64,000 nt of DNA. It comes from Geobacillus sp. 46C-IIa (GTDB lineage Bacteria; Bacillota; Bacilli; Bacillales; Anoxybacillaceae). Each line of letters starts with the position of its first letter. The first letter of the stretch is position 1. Of this stretch, positions 1-15,568 are shown piece after piece. Below the pieces are notes generated by a model. That model was not told the DNA's origin. It saw nothing but the letters and a program-made list of their open reading frames with translations, and did not search any database. The position numbers were made by a program, and so were the translations under genes. The DNA is taken from assembly GCF_014679505.1 (NCBI RefSeq), contig NZ_CP061474.1, positions 2,304,001-2,368,000 of the forward strand, read 5' to 3'.

Positions 1-1721
1 TTACATACGCCATTGTCGATGAATTGCAGAAGGCGCTTGCGGGCGGACGAATCACGAAAATCCATCAGCCGTCAGCGCATGAGATCGTCTTGCTCGTGCG
101 CGCCCGCGGCCATAACCATAAAGTGATGCTTTCAGCGCATCCGACGTACGCGCGCGTCCATTTGACAAACGAAACGTACGACAACCCGCCGGAACCGCCG
201 ATGTTTTGCATGCGGCTGCGCAAACAGTTGGAAGGAAGCATTATCGAAGCGGTTCGCCAAGTCGATTTTGACCGCATCATCGTCATGAGCGTGAAAGGCC
301 GTGATGAACTCGGCGACGTGCAAACAAAGCGGCTCATGATCGAAGTGATGGGCCGCCATAGCAACATCATCCTCGTTGATGCATCGACCGACACGATCAT
401 CGACAGCTTGAAACATTTGCCGCCGTCCGTCAACCGCTACCGGACGGTGCTCCCCGGGCATCCGTACGTCGCCCCGCCGATGCACGGCAAGCTGAACCCG
501 CTTGAGGCGACGGAAGAAACGGTGCTAAAAAAACTTGATTTTCACGCCGGCAAGCTCGCCCATCAGCTCGTTTCCGCCTTCAGCGGCCTTTCGCCGCTGT
601 TCGCCAATGAGGCCGTCTTCCGCGCCGGACTCGCCAACCGGGCGACGCTGCCGAAAAGCTTCCTCGCGCTCATCGATGACGTCCGGCACCACCGCTTTGC
701 CCCGATGATGTACACGAACGGGGAAAAAGAATGGTTCTACGTGTTGCCGCTTAAGCACATAAAAATCGAAGGCCAACCGTTTGCGAGCGCAAGCGAGCTG
801 CTCGACCGCTTTTATTTCGGCAAAGCCGAGCGCGACCGCGTCAAGCAGCAAGCCCACGACATCGAGCGGCTCATGGCGAACGAAAAGGCGAAAAACGAAA
901 AAAAGCTCCTCAAGCTCGCACAGACGCTCGAAGAAGCCAAAAAGGCTGATGTTTACCGACTGTATGGGGAGCTGCTCACCGGCCATTTGTACGCCGCAAA
1001 GCGCGGCATGACGGAAATCGAAGTCACCAACTACTATGATGAAAACGGCGGCACGGTCACGATTCCGCTCGACCCGCAAAAGTCGCCGTCTGAGAACGCG
1101 CAACAGTACTTCCAAAAATACCAAAAAGCGAAAAACTCGCTCGCCGTCGTGCAAGAACAAATCGAACAGACGAAAGAAGACATCGCCTATTGCGACACGA
1201 TTTTAAGCCAGCTCGAAACCGCCTCGCCGAAAGATGTCGAGGAAATCCGCGATGAGCTCATTGAACAAGGCTACTTGCGCCCGCACGCGGCGAAAGGAGC
1301 GAAAAAGCGCAAACCCACCGCGCCCGAGCTGGACCGCTACGTCGCCAGCGACGGCACGGAAATAGTGGTTGGCAAAAACAATAAACAAAACGACTATCTC
1401 ACGACCAAACTCGCCCATAAGGACGAGGTTTGGCTGCATGTGAAAAACATTCCCGGCTCGCACGTCGTCATCCGGAGCAAGCAGCCGTCGGAACAAACGC
1501 TCTTGGAAGCGGCGAACTTGGCCGCCTACTTCAGCAAAGCCCGCCACTCCGGCTCCGTGCCGGTCGATTACACGCGCGTCCGCTACGTGAAAAAACCGAG
1601 CGGCGCCAAACCCGGATTCGTCATTTATGAAAATGAGCAAACGCTCTACGTCACACCGGACGAAGAGCTCGTCCGCGCCATGAAACAGCGGCAAAAAGAA
1701 CACGCGGTGAAACCATCGTAA
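1..1721 (+). CDS. rqcH: RqcH (NFACT/FbpA family), ribosome quality control factor, 5'-truncated
   Basis: The reading frame is open from the window edge (codons begin at base 3) and lacks only a short N-terminus; visible residues begin TYAIVDELQKALAGGRI. In this family RqcH binds the obstructed 50S subunit and recruits tRNA-Ala to add C-terminal alanine tails to stalled chains. The NFACT-N part contains the VDFDRI segment carrying the conserved Asp-Arg pair. A charged coiled coil follows in the middle (KAKNEKKLLKLAQ), then the NFACT-R part with IVVGKNNKQND and DEVWLHVKNIPGSHVV. It converges on the pyr operon and ends at a strong hairpin. Family assignment is secure; older names are fbpA and yloA. 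Confidence 0.95.
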   Translation, partial: TYAIVDELQKALAGGRITKIHQPSAHEIVLLVRARGHNHKVMLSAHPTYARVHLTNETYDNPPEPPMFCMRLRKQLEGSIIEAVRQVDFDRIIVMSVKGRDELGDVQTKRLMIEVMGRHSNIILVDASTDTIIDSLKHLPPSVNRYRTVLPGHPYVAPPMHGKLNPLEATEETVLKKLDFHAGKLAHQLVSAFSGLSPLFANEAVFRAGLANRATLPKSFLALIDDVRHHRFAPMMYTNGEKEWFYVLPLKHIKIEGQPFASASELLDRFYFGKAERDRVKQQAHDIERLMANEKAKNEKKLLKLAQTLEEAKKADVYRLYGELLTGHLYAAKRGMTEIEVTNYYDENGGTVTIPLDPQKSPSENAQQYFQKYQKAKNSLAVVQEQIEQTKEDIAYCDTILSQLETASPKDVEEIRDELIEQGYLRPHAAKGAKKRKPTAPELDRYVASDGTEIVVGKNNKQNDYLTTKLAHKDEVWLHVKNIPGSHVVIRSKQPSEQTLLEAANLAAYFSKARHSGSVPVDYTRVRYVKKPSGAKPGFVIYENEQTLYVTPDEELVRAMKQRQKEHAVKPS

Positions 1722-1745
1722 ACGGTACAAAAAAACACAGAATGT

Positions 1746-1780
1746 GAAGTGACCCCTGTCTACTTGACAGGGGTCACTTC
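1746..1780 (+). terminator. Rho-independent-type terminator after rqcH
   Basis: A perfect 15-bp inverted repeat (arms GAAGTGACCCCTGTC and its complement) with a 5-base loop lies 25 bases after the rqcH stop. The trailing T-run is weak (ATTTAT), so termination strength is uncertain. Confidence 0.75.
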
Positions 1781-1803
1781 ATTTATAAGGTGGTCTTTGG
1801 TTC

Positions 1804-2166
1804 ATGCCGGATATATTTTCTTTCAGGTTCAAAGCTTTCACAAAAGTTTCAACTGATCTGGTCACAGTAGCAGGTCCGATTGTCCTTTGTGCTCTTCTAA
1901 ATATTTGTTTTTTCTATCGCGCTTCGCTTGGTGGCCCCGGCGAGTGTAACGAGCAAATGTTTGCAACCCTCGTCAGGGGAATCATTCCGGAGCGTCACCC
2001 ACAAATATTTTACTCACCCGTGTTCGATACACCTCGTTTCTTCAAGTGGGATGAAGAACGTTGTGAATATAATTATACTGGGAATGGCAAAAAGGAAATA
2101 ATCAAAAAGTGCAGAATTAAATGGCCGTTGACGGATTCATTTCCTCCCAGCCATCGCGTGGGATGA
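1804..2166 (+). CDS. Hypothetical ORF, 120 codons, in an AT-richer patch
   Basis: An ATG preceded by AAGGTGG with a 10-base spacer opens a 120-codon frame. The predicted protein has one hydrophobic stretch near residues 18-38 (VTVAGPIVLCALLNICFFY) and a Cys- and Arg-containing polar tail. I recognise no family. Base composition from about 1,800 to 2,120 is clearly more AT-rich than the flanking rqcH and pyr genes, which suggests acquired DNA or decayed sequence. It could equally be a chance frame; the ribosome-binding site is the main positive evidence. In B. subtilis the corresponding gap holds the cysH operon, which is not here. Confidence 0.3.
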   Translation: MPDIFSFRFKAFTKVSTDLVTVAGPIVLCALLNICFFYRASLGGPGECNEQMFATLVRGIIPERHPQIFYSPVFDTPRFFKWDEERCEYNYTGNGKKEIIKKCRIKWPLTDSFPPSHRVG

Positions 2167-2207
2167 GGCGTATGACGGGTGAGGCATCCCCCCACCGCTT
2201 AACGACA

Positions 2208-2236
2208 AAGCGCGAACCATCCTTTGGTCCGCGCTT
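2208..2236 (-). terminator. Terminator at the end of the pyr operon
   Basis: 11-bp arms AAGCGCGGACC/GGTTCGCGCTT (one G-T pair) with a 7-base loop lie just downstream of pyrE on the minus strand, followed by TTGTCGTT. Confidence 0.65.
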
Positions 2237-2248
2237 CTTTCTTCTCGT

Positions 2249-2868
2249 CTATTTCCCCCACTCTTCCGGATTTTCCCGCCATTGCCGCAATGTCGCCAGG
2301 TCGTGTTCGCTGACGGCGCCAAGGCGGACGGCCGTTTCGATGAGCGTGTCGTAGTCGGTGAGGGTGTAGGCAGGCAAATTCGCTTCGGCAAACGCCTGTT
2401 TCGCTTTTTCGAGTCCGTACGTGAAGATGGCGGCGACGCCAAGCACCTCGCAGCCTGCTTCTTTCAAGGCGCGGACGGCCGCAAGCGAGCTGCCGCCGGT
2501 CGAGATTAAGTCTTCGATGACGACGACGCGTTGGCCCGGTTCGGCTTTGCCTTCGATTTGCTTCCCTTTTCCGTGCGCTTTCGCCTGGCTGCGGACGTAG
2601 CACATCGGCAAATCAAGCCGCTCGCTCACCCACGCGGCGTGCGGGATGCCGGCCGTGGCTGTGCCAGAGATGAGGTCCGCTTCAGGAAAATGGGTGCGGA
2701 TGAGGTTCGCGAGGCCGTCGGCGATCAGGCGGCGCACGTCCGGATAGGCAAGCGTCAGGCGGTTGTCGCAATAAATCGGCGCTTGTAAGCCCGATGACCA
2801 AGTGAATGGGTCGTTCGGCCGCAAAGCGACCGCTCCCATTTCAAGCAGTTGGGCGGCAATGTCGTGTT

Positions 2869-2872
<4 letters not shown>
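2249..2872 (-). CDS. pyrE: Orotate phosphoribosyltransferase
   Basis: PyrE converts orotate and PRPP to orotidine 5'-monophosphate, the fifth step of UMP synthesis. The 207-residue product has the PRPP-binding signature [18 protein letters not shown] near residues 115-132 and matches type I PyrE proteins in length. I chose ATG at 2872 ([14 protein letters not shown]), which follows GGAGGAGAG and overlaps the pyrF stop as ATGA; the longer frame would bury that ribosome-binding site. It is the last gene of the pyr operon and is followed by a terminator. Confidence 0.95.
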
Positions 2873-5267
<2,395 letters not shown>

Positions 5268-5271
<4 letters not shown>

Positions 5272-8200
5272 GACCGCACCAGCCCTTCCGTCATCGCCAT
5301 TGTCGAGAACGTCATCGATTCGAGCACTTGCAGCATCGCTCGCGCCGTATCGAGCGATGTCAAGCACGGAATGCCGTTTTCGACCGCTTCGCGGCGAATG
5401 CGGAAGCCGTCGCTTTCCGGCTGTTTCCCTTTCGTCAGCGTGTTGATGACGACTTGCGCCTTCCCTTGGCGAATGACATCCAAAATGTTCGGCGACGCCG
5501 AATGGATTTTATTGACGACCGTCACCGGGATACCGGCCGCTTTCAACGTTTCCGCCGTGCCGTTCGTCGCCAGCAGCTGGTAGCCGATGTCGGCAAAGCG
5601 GCGGGCCAGCTCGACCGCTTCTTCTTTGTCTTTGTCCGCGACCGTCAACAGCACCGCCCCGTGCGGCTGAATGTGGATGCCTGAGGCAACAAGCCCTTTA
5701 TAGAGCGCTTTTTCAAACGTTACATCCTTGCCGATCACTTCGCCGGTCGACTTCATTTCCGGCCCAAGCGAAATGTCGACGTTGCGCAGTTTGGCAAACG
5801 AGAACACCGGCACTTTCACGTACACGCCAGGACGCACCGGACAAACGCCGGTCTCATAGCCCATCTCAGCAAGCTTCGCCCCTAAAATAGCTTTCGTGGC
5901 CAGATTCGCCATCGGCACGCCGGTGATTTTGCTTAAAAACGGCACGGTGCGGCTTGAACGCGGGTTCACTTCCAACACGTAGACGGCGCTTCCCGAGACG
6001 ACGAACTGGATGTTCAGCAGCCCGACAATATGGAGCCCGCGCGCCAACCGGATCGTGTAATCGGCGATCTTATCGATCACTTCGACACTTAACGTTTGCG
6101 GCGGGTAGACGGCGATCGAGTCGCCGGAATGGACGCCGGCCCGTTCGATATGCTCCATAATGCCGGGGATCACGACCGTCTCGCCGTCGGAAATGGCGTC
6201 GACTTCGACTTCCTTGCCGGTGATGTAGCGGTCGACGAGCACCGGGTGCTGCGGGTTGACGCGCACGGCATGCTCCATGTAATGGAGCAGCTCCTCACGA
6301 TTGTACACAATCTCCATCGCCCGGCCGCCGAGCACGTACGATGGGCGGACGAGCACCGGATAGCCGATCTCTTCGGCGATAGCGACCGCCTCTTCGACCG
6401 AAACGGCCGTTTTGCCGGCCGGTTTCGGGATGCCGAGTTCGGAAAGCGCCTGTTCAAATTTGTCGCGGTCTTCGGCGCGGTCCAAATCCTCAAGCGTCGT
6501 CCCGAGCAAGCGGACGCCGCGGGCTTCGAGTTCGGCCGCCAAGTTGATCGCCGTCTGGCCGCCAAACTGAACGATGACGCCGACCGGCTTCTCAAGGTCG
6601 ATGACATGCATCACGTCTTCGGCCGTCAGCGGCTCGAAGTACAGTTTGTCCGACGTGCTGAAGTCGGTCGAGACTGTCTCCGGATTGTTGTTAATGATGA
6701 TCGCCTCATAGCCGGCTTGTTTAATGGCCCAGACGCAATGGACGGTTGCGTAGTCAAATTCGATCCCTTGGCCGATGCGGATCGGGCCTGAACCGAGCAC
6801 GATGACGCTCGGTGTTTCCGTCACGACTGATTCGTTTTCTTCCTCATACGTGCTGTAGTAATACGGCGTTTCCGACGTGAACTCGGCCGCGCACGTATCG
6901 ACCATTTTGTACACCGGCACGATGCCTTCCTGGCGGCGCAGCGCGTAAATGTCGCGCTCCGTTTTGTTCCATAATGCCGCCACCGCGGCGTCCGAGAAGC
7001 CGAGCGCTTTCGCCTTCCTCAACACGTCAAGGTCGCCCGGGCGGTTTTTCAAGGTCGTTTCCATCTCAATGATGTTTTGAATTTTATGCAAGAAAAAGCG
7101 GTCGATTTGGCTCCATTCATGCACGGTGTCGACCGTCACCCCGCGGCGGAGCGCTTCGGCGATGTAAAAGAGCCGCTCATCACCCGCCTTGCGGATCCGT
7201 TTTTCGATCACGTCGTCGGCGGCGGTGTCCGCCTCTTTTAATGCGAGATGGTGGACGCCGATCTCGAGCGAACGGACTGCTTTTAACAGCGATTCTTCAA
7301 ACGTCCGGCCGATCGCCATCACTTCGCCGGTCGCTTTCATTTGCGTGCCAAGGCGGCGGTTCGCCGATTCGAATTTGTCAAACGGGAAGCGCGGAATTTT
7401 CGTCACGACATAATCAAGCGCCGGCTCAAAGCAGGCGTACGTTTTCCCGGTGACCGGGTTGATCATCTCATCCAGCGTCAGCCCGACAGCGATTTTCGCC
7501 GCCAGTTTCGCGATCGGGTAACCGGTCGCTTTTGAGGCGAGCGCCGACGAGCGGCTGACGCGCGGATTCACTTCGATGACGTAATAGCGGAAGCTGTCCG
7601 GGTCGAGCGCCAGCTGGACGTTGCAGCCGCCTTCGATGCCAAGGGCGCGGATGATTTTCAAGGACGCGTTGCGCAGCAGCTGGTATTCGCGGTCGCTTAA
7701 CGTCTGGCTGGGCGCGACGACGACCGAGTCACCCGTATGGATGCCGACCGGGTCGATGTTTTCCATGTTGCAGACGACGATCGCGTTGTCGTTGGCATCG
7801 CGCATCACTTCATACTCGATTTCTTTGTAGCCGGCGATGCTCCGCTCAAGCAAGCATTGATGCACCGGGCTCAGCTTCAAGCCGGTCGAAACGATGTCGA
7901 TCAGCTCTTGTTCGTTCGTGCAAATGCCGCCACCCGTGCCGCCGAGCGTAAACGCTGGGCGGACGATGACCGGATAGCCGATCTGTTCGACAAACGCATA
8001 CGCCTCTTCCAGGCTGTGAATAATGGCGCTCTCCGGCACCGGTTCGCCAAGCTCGTTCATGAGGGCGCGGAACTGTTCGCGGTCTTCCGCCTTTTCGATC
8101 GCCTCGAGTTTCGTGCCGAGAATTTCGACGCCGCACTCCGCAAGCATGCCGGCCTTGGCGAGCTCAACCGCCAAGTTGAGGCCCGTTTGGCCGCCGAGCG

Positions 8201-8465
8201 TCGGCAAAATCGCATCCGGCCGCTCTTTGCGGATGATGCGGGCGACAAACTCAAGCGTCAGCGGCTCCATATACACTTTATCGGCGATTTCCGTATCGGT
8301 CATGATCGTCGCCGGGTTCGAGTTGACGAGAATGACTTTATAGCCTTCTTCTTTCAAGGCGAGGCACGCTTGCGTCCCGGCGTAGTCAAACTCGGCTGCC
8401 TGGCCGATGACGATCGGGCCGGAGCCGATGACCAAAATCGTTTCGATGTCGCGGCGTTTAGGCAT
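5268..8465 (-). CDS. carB: Carbamoyl phosphate synthase large subunit (pyrimidine-specific)
   Basis: The large subunit makes carbamoyl phosphate from bicarbonate, ammonia and two ATP. The 1,065-residue product shows the expected internal duplication: two pre-ATP-grasp segments ([19 protein letters not shown] and [19 protein letters not shown]) each followed by an ATP-grasp domain with GGTGGGI or GGRAMEI loops, then an MGS-like allosteric domain. Start ATG 8465 ([14 protein letters not shown]) overlaps the carA end by 8 bases. Being embedded in the pyr operon identifies it as the PyrAB-type, PyrR-controlled enzyme. Long plus-strand frames here are GC-driven shadows. Confidence 0.96.
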
Positions 8466-9552
8466 GGATGACTTCCCCTTTCTTGTTGAACTCGCGGATG
8501 AGCGCCAAAAACTCGTCAAACAGCGGATTGGCATCTTCCGGCCCCGGCGACGCTTCCGGATGGTATTGCACCGTAAATGCCGGGAAATCGAGATGGCGCA
8601 GCCCTTCGACTGTGCCGTCATTCAAGGCGACGTGCGTCACTTCCAAGCGGGTGCCGGCGAGCGACTCATGCGTCACAGCGTATCCGTGGTTTTGCGCTGT
8701 GATGGCCACTTTGCCGGTGCGCAAATCTTTCACCGGATGGTTCGAGCCGCGATGGCCGAATTTCAATTTTTCCGTATTCGCCCCGCACGCCAAGGCAAAC
8801 AGCTGATGGCCGAGGCAAATGCCAAAGAGCGGCACTTTGCCCAAAACCCCGCGAATCATGTCGATCGCTTCCGGCACGTCTTTCGGGTCGCCCGGGCCGT
8901 TCGAGAGCATCACCCCATCCGGATGCCAGCTTACTACTTCTTCGGCGGTGGCGTTGTACGGCAAGACGATGACATCGCAATTTCGTTTGTTGAGCTCGCG
9001 CAAAATGCCGTGCTTCATCCCAAAATCGATCAAGACAACGCGCTCGCCGCGCCCCGGGCTCGGATAGGCGCTTTTCGTCGAGACGCGCCGCACTTGGTCG
9101 CGCGGCCACTCCATCGCCCGCAGGTGGGCCGCCGCTTCCGCCGGGTGGACGTCCAAGCCGCAAATCATCCCTCTTAGCGTTCCGTGCTGGCGAATGAGGC
9201 GCGTCAGTTTGCGCGTATCGATACCGGCCAGCCCTGGGATGTCTTTTTCTTTTAAATAGTCATCGAGCGTCGTTTCGCCGCGCCAGTTGGACGGCCTCAC
9301 GCACGCCTCTTTCACGATGAATCCGTGCACGTACGGGCGAATCGCTTCAAAGTCATCGCGGTTGATGCCGTAGTTGCCGATCAACGGATACGTCATCGTC
9401 ACGATTTGTCCGCAATACGACGGATCGGTCAAAATTTCTTGGTATCCAGTCATGCCGGTGTTAAACACGACTTCCCCGGTCGTGTCTTTCAAGCTGCCAA
9501 ACGCTTCCCCGACAAAAAACGAACCGTCTTCCAACACAAGCTGCCGTTTCAT
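8458..9552 (-). CDS. carA: Carbamoyl phosphate synthase small subunit (glutamine amidotransferase)
   Basis: CarA hydrolyses glutamine and channels ammonia to CarB. The 364-residue product has an N-terminal CPSase_sm domain ([19 protein letters not shown]) and a C-terminal class I amidotransferase with the nucleophile motif [10 protein letters not shown] and the His-Glu dyad in [11 protein letters not shown]. The start follows GAAAGGAAGGGCATAAG. It is one base after the pyrC stop region and overlaps carB by 8 bases. It corresponds to pyrAA of B. subtilis. Confidence 0.96.
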   Translation of the reverse strand: MKRQLVLEDGSFFVGEAFGSLKDTTGEVVFNTGMTGYQEILTDPSYCGQIVTMTYPLIGNYGINRDDFEAIRPYVHGFIVKEACVRPSNWRGETTLDDYLKEKDIPGLAGIDTRKLTRLIRQHGTLRGMICGLDVHPAEAAAHLRAMEWPRDQVRRVSTKSAYPSPGRGERVVLIDFGMKHGILRELNKRNCDVIVLPYNATAEEVVSWHPDGVMLSNGPGDPKDVPEAIDMIRGVLGKVPLFGICLGHQLFALACGANTEKLKFGHRGSNHPVKDLRTGKVAITAQNHGYAVTHESLAGTRLEVTHVALNDGTVEGLRHLDFPAFTVQYHPEASPGPEDANPLFDEFLALIREFNKKGEVIHA

Positions 9553-9553
9553 C

Positions 9554-11893
<2,340 letters not shown>

Positions 11894-11896
11894 GAA

Positions 11897-13198
11897 TTAG
11901 GCGACGTGGTCGCTGCTTTTTTCTTCTTCAAATAAGTTTTCCGCTGCTTGCGGCCGCCCTGGCAGCACTAAATTGAGCAGGACGCCGACAATCGCTGAGA
12001 GCGCCATTCCCGTGATTTGGAAACTCTCGCTGATTTTGAGCACCGCTCCGCCGATGCCGATCACCAAAATGACCGAGGCGATGACTAAGTTGCGCGTCTC
12101 GCCGAAATCAACGCGGCTGTCGACCAACATGCGCAAGCCGGACGAGGCGATAATGCCGAACAGCAAGATCGAGACGCCGCCCATGACCGGTGTCGGAATG
12201 GAGCTGATCAGCGCCGTCACTTTGCCGACAAAGCCGAACACGATGGCGATCACCGCGGCGCCGGCGAGCACGTAGACGCTGTAGACACGCGTGATCGCGA
12301 GCACGCCGATGTTTTCCCCGTACGTCGTTTTCGGCGGCCCGCCGAGCAACGCGGAAATCATCGTCGCCGTTCCGTCACCTAAAATCGAGCGGTGCAACCC
12401 CGGCTTTTGGATGAGGTCGCGACCGACGACTTTGCTTAAGACGAGCTGGTGGCCGATATGTTCCGACAAGGTGACGATGGCGACCGGCACCATGAGCATC
12501 ACAATCTCCGCGGTGATGCGCACCGTATAGTCAGCAAACGGGAGAAGGAAATCCGGCATTTGTATCCACTTTGCGTCCGCTACGTTCGATAAGTCGACGA
12601 GTCCAACCGCAAGGGCATAGACGTAACCGACGATGATGCCGACAAGCACCGGAATTAAGCTCAATATGCCGCGCGCCAGCACCGAGCAAATGATCGTGGC
12701 GGCGAGCGTCACCAACGCAACGGAAAAGTGGAGCAGACTGTAGTTGCCGTCCGGGCCGTTCATCGCCATCCCGACCGCCGTGCCCGCTAAGCCGAGACCG
12801 ATGACGATGATGACCGGACCGACGACAACGGGCGGCAACAGTTTCATCACCCAGCGATAACCCGCTTTTTTAATGATGAGAGCAACAATGCCGTATACAA
12901 GCCCTGCAAGGAAGCTGCCGATCATGGCCGCCCCCGGGCCGCCGGCCGTTTTCGCCGCGATGATGGGCGCGATGTAGGCGAACGATGAGCCGAGGTACGC
13001 TGGCACTTGCCATTTCGTGATGAGCAAAAACGCGAGCGTCCCAAGCCCGCTCGTGAGCAAGGCGATTGACGGATCTAAGCCGACCAAATACGGCACCAAA
13101 ATCGTTGCCCCGAACATGGCGAACAAATGCTGCAAGCTTAACGTCACCCATTGCCCGGCCGTCGGGCGGTCTTGAATATCCAATATCGGTTTGTTCAC
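11897..13198 (-). CDS. pyrP: Uracil permease
   Basis: PyrP is a membrane uracil:proton symporter of the NCS2 family. The 433-residue product has about 12-14 hydrophobic segments and the family motifs SLQHLFAMFGATILVP near the N-terminus, SEHIGHQLVLSKVVG and GGPPKTTYGENIGVLAITR in the middle. I chose GTG 13198 because AAAGGAG lies 9 bases upstream and would be coding in the longer frame. It sits between two PyrR-type attenuators, so uptake and synthesis are controlled together. Confidence 0.95.
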   Translation of the reverse strand: MNKPILDIQDRPTAGQWVTLSLQHLFAMFGATILVPYLVGLDPSIALLTSGLGTLAFLLITKWQVPAYLGSSFAYIAPIIAAKTAGGPGAAMIGSFLAGLVYGIVALIIKKAGYRWVMKLLPPVVVGPVIIVIGLGLAGTAVGMAMNGPDGNYSLLHFSVALVTLAATIICSVLARGILSLIPVLVGIIVGYVYALAVGLVDLSNVADAKWIQMPDFLLPFADYTVRITAEIVMLMVPVAIVTLSEHIGHQLVLSKVVGRDLIQKPGLHRSILGDGTATMISALLGGPPKTTYGENIGVLAITRVYSVYVLAGAAVIAIVFGFVGKVTALISSIPTPVMGGVSILLFGIIASSGLRMLVDSRVDFGETRNLVIASVILVIGIGGAVLKISESFQITGMALSAIVGVLLNLVLPGRPQAAENLFEEEKSSDHVA

Positions 13199-13247
13199 TT
13201 TCCGCCACTCCTTTCGCAATATAAGCGAATGTATCTTCTAGTGTGCA

Positions 13248-13352
13248 CAAAAAAACCCTCTTGGCCCGCGAAGGCACAAAGAGGGTGCAGAAACAGCCGA
13301 AACCATTCCGCCCCTTTTGCAGCCTCGCGGGACTGCGCTTAAAAGGGAGCTT
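13248..13352 (-). promoter_or_regulatory. PyrR-type attenuator between pyrR and pyrP
   Basis: On the minus strand AGTCCCGCGAGGCTGCAAAA followed by GGGG (13311-13334) matches the PyrR anti-antiterminator consensus. A terminator with arms ACCCTCTT/AAGAGGGT at 13255-13286 and a T7 tract follows. It is the second of three such elements. Confidence 0.92.
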
Positions 13353-13355
13353 GCT

Positions 13356-14050
<695 letters not shown>

Positions 14051-14054
14051 TTTC

Positions 14055-14083
14055 ATTGTAAAGCGGCCGCGTCCGTTTGTCAA
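14055..14083 (-). promoter_or_regulatory. Sigma-A promoter of the pyr operon
   Basis: The minus strand has a perfect -35 TTGACA (14078-14083), a 17-base spacer and -10 TACAAT (14055-14060). Initiation about 7 bases later leads directly into the pyr leader attenuator. The -35 box overlaps the last codons of rluD. Confidence 0.88.
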
Positions 14084-14994
14084 TCGTTTTTTCGCAGCCA
14101 TTCGAGCAGTTCGGCAAACTCCGGTGGCAGCGGCGCGTCAAATTCCAAATAGTCGCCGCTCCGCGGATGACGGAAGCCAAGCACCCCAGCATGAAGCGCC
14201 TGACCGTCGATCGAAAGCGTCTTTTTCGACCCATATTGCGGGTCGCCGGCGAGCGGATAGCCGATGTATTTCATATGGACGCGAATTTGATGCGTCCGCC
14301 CCGTTTCCAGTTGGCACTCCACATACGTATAATGGCGGAACCGCTCGAGGACGCGGAAATGGGTGACCGCTTCCTTGCCGTTTTCTTCAGTGACCGCCAT
14401 TTTTTTTCGGTCGCGTTTGTCGCGGCCGATCGGCGCGTCAATCGTGCCGTAATCGTGCGGAATGACGCCATGGACGATCGCCTTGTAGCGGCGCGTCACC
14501 GTTTTGTTGACGAGCTGCTCAACAAGCGAGCGATGGGCGGCGTCATTTTTTGCCACCATCAACAGTCCTGATGTATCTTTGTCAATCCGGTGGACGATGC
14601 CGGGGCGCAGCACGCCGTTGATGCCGGAGAGGTCACGGCAATGGGCGAGCAAAGCGTTCACCAACGTGCCGCGCATATGCCCAGGCGCCGGGTGGACGAC
14701 CATGCCGCGCGGTTTGTTGACGACAAGAACATCCTCGTCTTCGTAATAAATGTCAAGCGGAATCGGCTCCGGCTCCACATGAAGCGGCTCCGGATCCGGC
14801 GGTGAGACGGCGACCGAGTCGCCCGCTTCGCATTTGTAATTCGCCTTCACCGTGCGGCCGTTGACCGTCACGAGCCCGTTTTTGATCCATTGCTGCACTT
14901 GCGAACGCGACCATTCGCCATTTAGCGCCGCGATCACTTTATCGATCCGCTCGCCGTCATATTCTTCTTCGATGTGAAAGGTGATCGTCTCCAT
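14080..14994 (-). CDS. rluD: Ribosomal large-subunit pseudouridine synthase, RluD family
   Basis: The 304-residue product has an N-terminal S4 domain (ERIDKVIAALNGEWSRSQVQ) and a catalytic domain with the RluA/RluD motif GIVHRIDKDTSGLLMVAKN containing the nucleophilic Asp. In E. coli RluD modifies helix 69 of 23S rRNA; the Bacillus orthologue is ylyB, whose exact targets I cannot tell from sequence. The gene abuts lspA (stop to start in adjacent bases) and its 3' end contains the -35 box of the pyr promoter. Confidence 0.9.
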   Translation of the reverse strand: METITFHIEEEYDGERIDKVIAALNGEWSRSQVQQWIKNGLVTVNGRTVKANYKCEAGDSVAVSPPDPEPLHVEPEPIPLDIYYEDEDVLVVNKPRGMVVHPAPGHMRGTLVNALLAHCRDLSGINGVLRPGIVHRIDKDTSGLLMVAKNDAAHRSLVEQLVNKTVTRRYKAIVHGVIPHDYGTIDAPIGRDKRDRKKMAVTEENGKEAVTHFRVLERFRHYTYVECQLETGRTHQIRVHMKYIGYPLAGDPQYGSKKTLSIDGQALHAGVLGFRHPRSGDYLEFDAPLPPEFAELLEWLRKND

Positions 14995-15459
14995 CTACTC
15001 ATTCCCTTTCTCTGGTGTCGCGAAAAAAAACATATGGATAAACAACAGCACAACGCCAACCGTCAGCGCCGAGTCGGCGATATTGAACACCGGAAAACTG
15101 TACGTGCCGATGTACGTATGAATAAAGTCGACCACTTCTTTCCGGAATACGCGGTCGATAAAATTGCCGATCGCCCCGCCAAGCATCAGGCCAAGCCCCA
15201 CGCCGGCCAATCGTTCCGAAGGCTGCAAGCGGCGGATGTAGATAATGATTCCTGCCACAACGATGACTGTCACTAAATAAAACAACCAAAACTGCCCTTG
15301 CAGCATGCCCCACGCCGCCCCGCGATTGCGATGCGACGTAATGTAGAGCACGTTGTCGATGATCGGGATGCTTTCCCCAAGCCGCATATAGCGGACGACA
15401 AGCCATTTCGTCCATTGATCGAGGATGATGACCGCCGCCGCAATCCAATAGTATACCAC
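14995..15459 (-). CDS. lspA: Lipoprotein signal peptidase (signal peptidase II)
   Basis: LspA cleaves prolipoprotein signal peptides after diacylglyceryl modification. The product has four hydrophobic segments and the catalytic Asp regions [20 protein letters not shown] and [15 protein letters not shown] prefer GTG 15459 ([15 protein letters not shown]): AGGGGGA lies 9 bases upstream and the 154-residue length equals B. subtilis LspA. An ATG at 15486 would add nine residues but encodes over that ribosome-binding site. The gene lies directly upstream of rluD; ylyA, which separates ileS from lspA in B. subtilis, is absent. Confidence 0.93.
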   Translation of the reverse strand: MVYYWIAAAVIILDQWTKWLVVRYMRLGESIPIIDNVLYITSHRNRGAAWGMLQGQFWLFYLVTVIVVAGIIIYIRRLQPSERLAGVGLGLMLGGAIGNFIDRVFRKEVVDFIHTYIGTYSFPVFNIADSALTVGVVLLFIHMFFFATPEKGNE

Positions 15460-15532
15460 CGTGCCAAGTCCCCCTGTCCTTCTCATTCATCCTTTTTGCA
15501 TTGTAACATAATTCGCCATGGCAAACAAACGA

Positions 15533-15564
15533 AGCGGCAAAGCTGCCGAAGCAGCCCCGCCGCT
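15533..15564 (-). terminator. Terminator after ileS
   Basis: A minus-strand hairpin with outer arms AGCGGC/GCCGCT and an inner CTGC-TTCG-GCAG stem lies immediately after the ileS stop, followed by TCGTTTGTTT. Confidence 0.65.
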
Positions 15565-15568
15565 TTTG

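Noticed and set aside
1742..1784. Inverted repeat with AGTGACCCC as an insertion-sequence end
   Set aside because: Only one copy is present, with no target duplication or transposase; a terminator for rqcH is the simpler reading.
6096..6791. 231-codon plus-strand frame opposite carB
   Set aside because: It lies wholly within carB, has no ribosome-binding site or recognisable domain, and reflects the GC-rich third positions of carB.
7737..8471. 244-codon plus-strand frame opposite carB
   Set aside because: Same reason: antisense shadow of the CarB ATP-grasp region with Arg/Asp-rich nonsense composition.
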